From positions 4,521 through 68,520 of the forward strand of contig CAZOJT010000013.1 of assembly GCA_964580215.1 (NCBI GenBank): DNA of 64,000 nucleotides, in the 5' to 3' direction. The notes beneath the pieces are model-generated. The model did no database searches. It was given only the letters and a program-made list of their open reading frames with translations, and had not been told where the DNA came from. Every line of letters starts with the position of its first letter. Position 1 is the stretch's first letter. The translations under genes were made by a program, and so were the position numbers. Of this stretch, positions 61,543 through 64,000 are shown one piece after another. The DNA is from SM23-73-3 sp964580215. Its GTDB lineage: Bacteria > Zixibacteria > MSB-5A5 > SM1-73.

Positions 61543-62847
61543 ATGAGCAAACCCAAAAAAGCTAAGGTAATCCCTAAGAGTACCAAATCCATTGGTCCAG
61601 CCAATAACCTCGCTGATGCGTACAATGCGGTATTAAGTGATCTTGAGGACAGGAGTTTCTTTGATGCATATTATATCAACCGTCCCGATAGCCCGATTGA
61701 AGAGATTAAAAACAGGATCATTAAGAGCCGAACGCCAGTGAAGATACTTTTTGCTGGTCAGCCTAAAAGTGGGAAGACCACAGAGCTTTTTCGGTTGAGA
61801 AAAGAGTTGGAGGACAAGTGCTTTATAGTCTATTATTCAGTGTATCGGGATATGGAGCCGGCAGACTTAAAATATCAGGACCTTTTACTTCTTTCTGCAA
61901 TCAAATTAAGCGAAGAGGCGATCAAGAGAAATATTAAGATACACAAAGATGTTAAAAAACTCCTGTCCGATTGGTTTATCCAGATTTCAGGTGAAGTTTT
62001 TGAGACCAAGACTAAAGAGAAAAAAAGGGAATTAGAGGCCGGTATCAATCTTAAATACCTGGTGGCTAAATTGGGATTGGGATTCAAGACCAGTTCAGAG
62101 GTCAGAACAGAAATTCGTAAGAAATTGGAGCCAAGAGTTGGAGAGATTATTGAAAATATCGACATTCTGTCTGCAATCGTCAAAAACCAAACTAAAAAAG
62201 AACCTCTTCTAATAATTGACGATTTAGAGAAGGTCGACCTCGAAGTGGCCAAAGACATATTCTTTGGTCATGCTCAAACATTAGGAAAACCAAACCTAAA
62301 GACGATTTTTCTTTTCTCCAAATCCATGACTTATACGGAAGAAGGTCGTATAGTGGCAAGTCAGCTTTCCAAACCCATACACCTTCCTAACGTAATGACT
62401 ACCAATCGTGAAGGTAGACCCCATCAGACAGGTTTGAAATTATTAGAGCAAATAATTTTAAAAAGGATGGATAAAGTGCTTTTTGAAGGGGATGCCTTCG
62501 ATTATCTTTTCAAAACCTCCAATGGCGTGCTCAGCGATCTTTTTTCCATTATTGCGGGTGCTTGTATTACTGCCATCTCGAAAGAGAGAAAGAAGATAAC
62601 GTGGGACGACGTGGACGTGCATTTCAAACTGCTTACCGATGAATTCCGAAGGGTGATAAAAGAGGAATTCTATCCCACCTTAGCACAGATATACAAGGAA
62701 AAGGAAGCTAAAAATGACGAGCATCTATCGAAAATGCTACACGTTCTGGCGGTTTTAGAATATCGAGACGAAAAAGGAATCTATTACGACGTTCATCCAG
62801 CAGTAGTCCCGCTTCTACAGGAAAAGAAGTTAATACATTCTCTCTAA
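61543..62847 (+). CDS. P-loop ATPase (AAA/STAND-like) of unknown role
   Basis: A 434-residue protein. Walker A GQPKSGKTTELFRL lies at about residue 69; Walker B is EPLLIIDDLEKVDLEVA at about 225. A sensor-like TIFLFSKSMTYTEEGR and a helical C-terminal part with IAGACITAISKERKKI and a winged-helix-like end (MLHVLAVLEYRDEKGIYYDV) resemble STAND or ORC-type ATPases. The start is ATG 61543, since GGAGGTCCT sits before it; an upstream TTG frame is rejected. It stops one base before the TPR gene. It is not an ABC or RecA-type ATPase. I did not recognise a named family. Confidence 0.75.
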   Translation: MSKPKKAKVIPKSTKSIGPANNLADAYNAVLSDLEDRSFFDAYYINRPDSPIEEIKNRIIKSRTPVKILFAGQPKSGKTTELFRLRKELEDKCFIVYYSVYRDMEPADLKYQDLLLLSAIKLSEEAIKRNIKIHKDVKKLLSDWFIQISGEVFETKTKEKKRELEAGINLKYLVAKLGLGFKTSSEVRTEIRKKLEPRVGEIIENIDILSAIVKNQTKKEPLLIIDDLEKVDLEVAKDIFFGHAQTLGKPNLKTIFLFSKSMTYTEEGRIVASQLSKPIHLPNVMTTNREGRPHQTGLKLLEQIILKRMDKVLFEGDAFDYLFKTSNGVLSDLFSIIAGACITAISKERKKITWDDVDVHFKLLTDEFRRVIKEEFYPTLAQIYKEKEAKNDEHLSKMLHVLAVLEYRDEKGIYYDVHPAVVPLLQEKKLIHSL

Positions 62848-62848
62848 G

Positions 62849-64000
62849 ATGCCAAAGAAATCAATTCCCATCGGTAAATCCACTGTATTGCCCCCACGAA
62901 AGAAGGATAGGATTTTCGCTGATACTTTGACTTCAGAGTATCTCCAAGAGCTTATGACTTTTTGTCGAGTGGCAAAGCAGGGCTATGCTATCTGTATTTG
63001 TAACGTGCCAAAATCTCGGGAAGACTTGATCTTACAGCTTTTGGAGAGGCTTGAACCAGATGGAATAGGATTGTATCCAGTTAAACTTCAAGCTAAAGAC
63101 CTGAGCCTGGGGAAAAAACTAAGGATTCTTCTCGGAAGTGGAAAGTTCAAGCAGTTTAAGAATAGTCACAAAAAAGTAGTATTGAGCATAACTGGATTAG
63201 ACGATACCATCCGCGAGGAGGAGAAAGAATTCAAAAAAAGACCAGTTGCTTTACAGGGTTTAAATCAACAAAGAGACTATTTCCGCACTTTACCATTTCC
63301 TTTGTTGCTTTGGATTCCTGAGTGGTTGGCAGGCAGGTTGCCGGAGTTTGCGCCAGATTTCTGGGTGGCTAAAAGTGTGGTCTTGGAGTGTTTGAGTGCC
63401 CCGGAGGTAGTAAGCCAGTCTATGTCTCAAATGTCAGGCGCGGAAATAGAATTTGAAAATGTGGATGAAGCTAAAAGGAAGATACGAATCTATAAAAGAC
63501 TCGTTGAAATCTCTAAAGATAAGCCCACAAAATCCACTTTTCTGTTGAATTTAGGGATACTTCACCAAAAATTGGGGAATTATCTTAAAGCAAAAGAACT
63601 TTATTTACAAAGCCTAGCGATAGATGAAGAATTGGGGGATAAAAGTGGCATTGCCAAAACTTTACATCAGTTGGGGATGATTCATCATGTTCAAGGCAAC
63701 TATCCGGAGGCGGTCAAAACGTATGAGCAGAGCTTGAAGATAGCTGAAGAATTGGGGGATAGAGGGGGCATCGCCACAACTCTTCATCAGTTGGGGAATA
63801 TTCATTATTTGCAAGGCAACTATAAAGAGGCTGTGAAAAAGTATGAGCAGAGCTTGAAGATTAAAGAAGAATTGGGGGATAGAAGTGGCATTGCAAAAAC
63901 TTTACATCAGTTGGGGATGATTCATCATGTTCAAGGCAACTATAAGGAGGCGGTCAAAACGTATGAGCAGAGCTTGAAGATAGCTGAAGAATTGGGGGAT
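62849..64000 (+). CDS. TPR protein with degenerate ATPase-like N-terminus, runs off the window
   Basis: Open to the window edge, at least 384 codons. The ATG at 62849 comes one base after the ATPase stop. Residues about 25-190 contain ICICNVPKSREDLILQLL in the place of a P-loop, KKVVLSITGLDDTI in that of Walker B, and LNQQRDYFRTLPFPLLLWIP, then APDFWVAKSVVLECL. I recall this pattern from ATPase-like N-termini of TPR/CHAT-associated proteins. Residues about 225 on form TPR units of exactly 40 residues, with the recurrent text LHQLGMIHHVQGNY, KEAVKTYEQSLKIAEELGD. The C-terminal part, which may carry the effector, is outside the window. Confidence 0.75.
   Translation, partial: MPKKSIPIGKSTVLPPRKKDRIFADTLTSEYLQELMTFCRVAKQGYAICICNVPKSREDLILQLLERLEPDGIGLYPVKLQAKDLSLGKKLRILLGSGKFKQFKNSHKKVVLSITGLDDTIREEEKEFKKRPVALQGLNQQRDYFRTLPFPLLLWIPEWLAGRLPEFAPDFWVAKSVVLECLSAPEVVSQSMSQMSGAEIEFENVDEAKRKIRIYKRLVEISKDKPTKSTFLLNLGILHQKLGNYLKAKELYLQSLAIDEELGDKSGIAKTLHQLGMIHHVQGNYPEAVKTYEQSLKIAEELGDRGGIATTLHQLGNIHYLQGNYKEAVKKYEQSLKIKEELGDRSGIAKTLHQLGMIHHVQGNYKEAVKTYEQSLKIAEELGD
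63615..64000 (+). repeat. Tandem 120-bp repeats encoding TPR units
   Basis: GAAGAATTGGGGGAT recurs every 120 bases (about 63626, 63746, 63866, 63986). Units 2 and 4 share long identical stretches (CATCAGTTGGGGATGATTCA and more), suggesting recent duplication or gene conversion. Confidence 0.85.

Noticed and set aside
63615..64000. 120-bp tandem repeats considered as a satellite or CRISPR
   Set aside because: They encode 40-residue TPR units in an open frame, without spacers.
1..64000. tRNA or rRNA genes
   Set aside because: I looked for cloverleaf arms with GGTTCGA-type T-loops and for rRNA segments; GTTCGA hits lie in repeats and do not fold into a tRNA.

Overview
The window looks like a chromosomal segment of an uncultured FCB-group bacterium (Zixibacteria, KSB1 or Marinimicrobia-like). 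This is an inference from three things: a secreted protein with a Bacteroidetes-style C-terminal sorting domain (NYPNPFNPST motif), a giant secreted protein with dockerin-type repeats, and a SecA of more than 1,000 residues with FCB-style insertions. No rRNA, tRNA or CRISPR array was recognised.

Layout. 1-921: 3' part of an RluD-type pseudouridine synthase. 1535-3052: secreted BNR-repeat protein. 3583-7652: four-gene ABC transporter / LolA-like / outer-membrane-protein operon, flanked by an imperfect 80-bp direct repeat. 8385-15203 (minus): secA, a methyltransferase, an FmdB-type zinc ribbon, a DUF89 protein and a radical SAM protein. 15624-20479: purF and a fused type IIG-like restriction-modification enzyme. 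20566-29873: GtrA, a GT87-type membrane protein, a PilR/NtrC-type regulator, and two type IV pilins between two DUF2723 membrane proteins; a textbook sigma-54 promoter precedes the second pilin. 30052-38884: surface-glycan cluster (GT2, GT4, LegB-like dehydratase, sugar nucleotidyltransferase, DegT aminotransferase, FemAB-like transferase, flippase-like membrane protein, methyltransferase). 39268-40041: prepilin peptidase. 40176-42028: decayed IS1182-type element. 42074-51509 (minus): sucD and sucC split by a broken REP-associated tyrosine transposase, then CCA-adding-type enzyme, carbamate kinase, COG2403 GTPase and aldehyde dehydrogenase. 51707-53118: decayed ISNCY-type element. 53248-60090: PLP aminotransferase and a 1,540-residue secreted protein. 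60191-64000: tyrS, then an ATPase gene followed one base later by a TPR gene that runs off the window.

The most unusual property is a dense population of tiny palindromic elements (about 16-110 bp, several families). They fill nearly every intergenic gap, nest inside one another, and have inserted into both transposase genes, some with apparent short target duplications. Removing individual insertions restores sensible transposase protein. One family has at least 12 copies here, six of them inside the two IS elements. A RAYT-family HUH transposase gene, flanked and interrupted by REP-like palindromes, lies between sucD and sucC and is a candidate relative of the enzyme that spreads them.

Other notable features: a SucD subunit with a 64-residue tail that is about half lysine, repeat-derived in-frame segments inside membrane-protein loops, a terminator hairpin inside the annotated end of the giant secreted protein, a 40-bp perfect palindrome, and the ATPase/TPR pair at the right edge.
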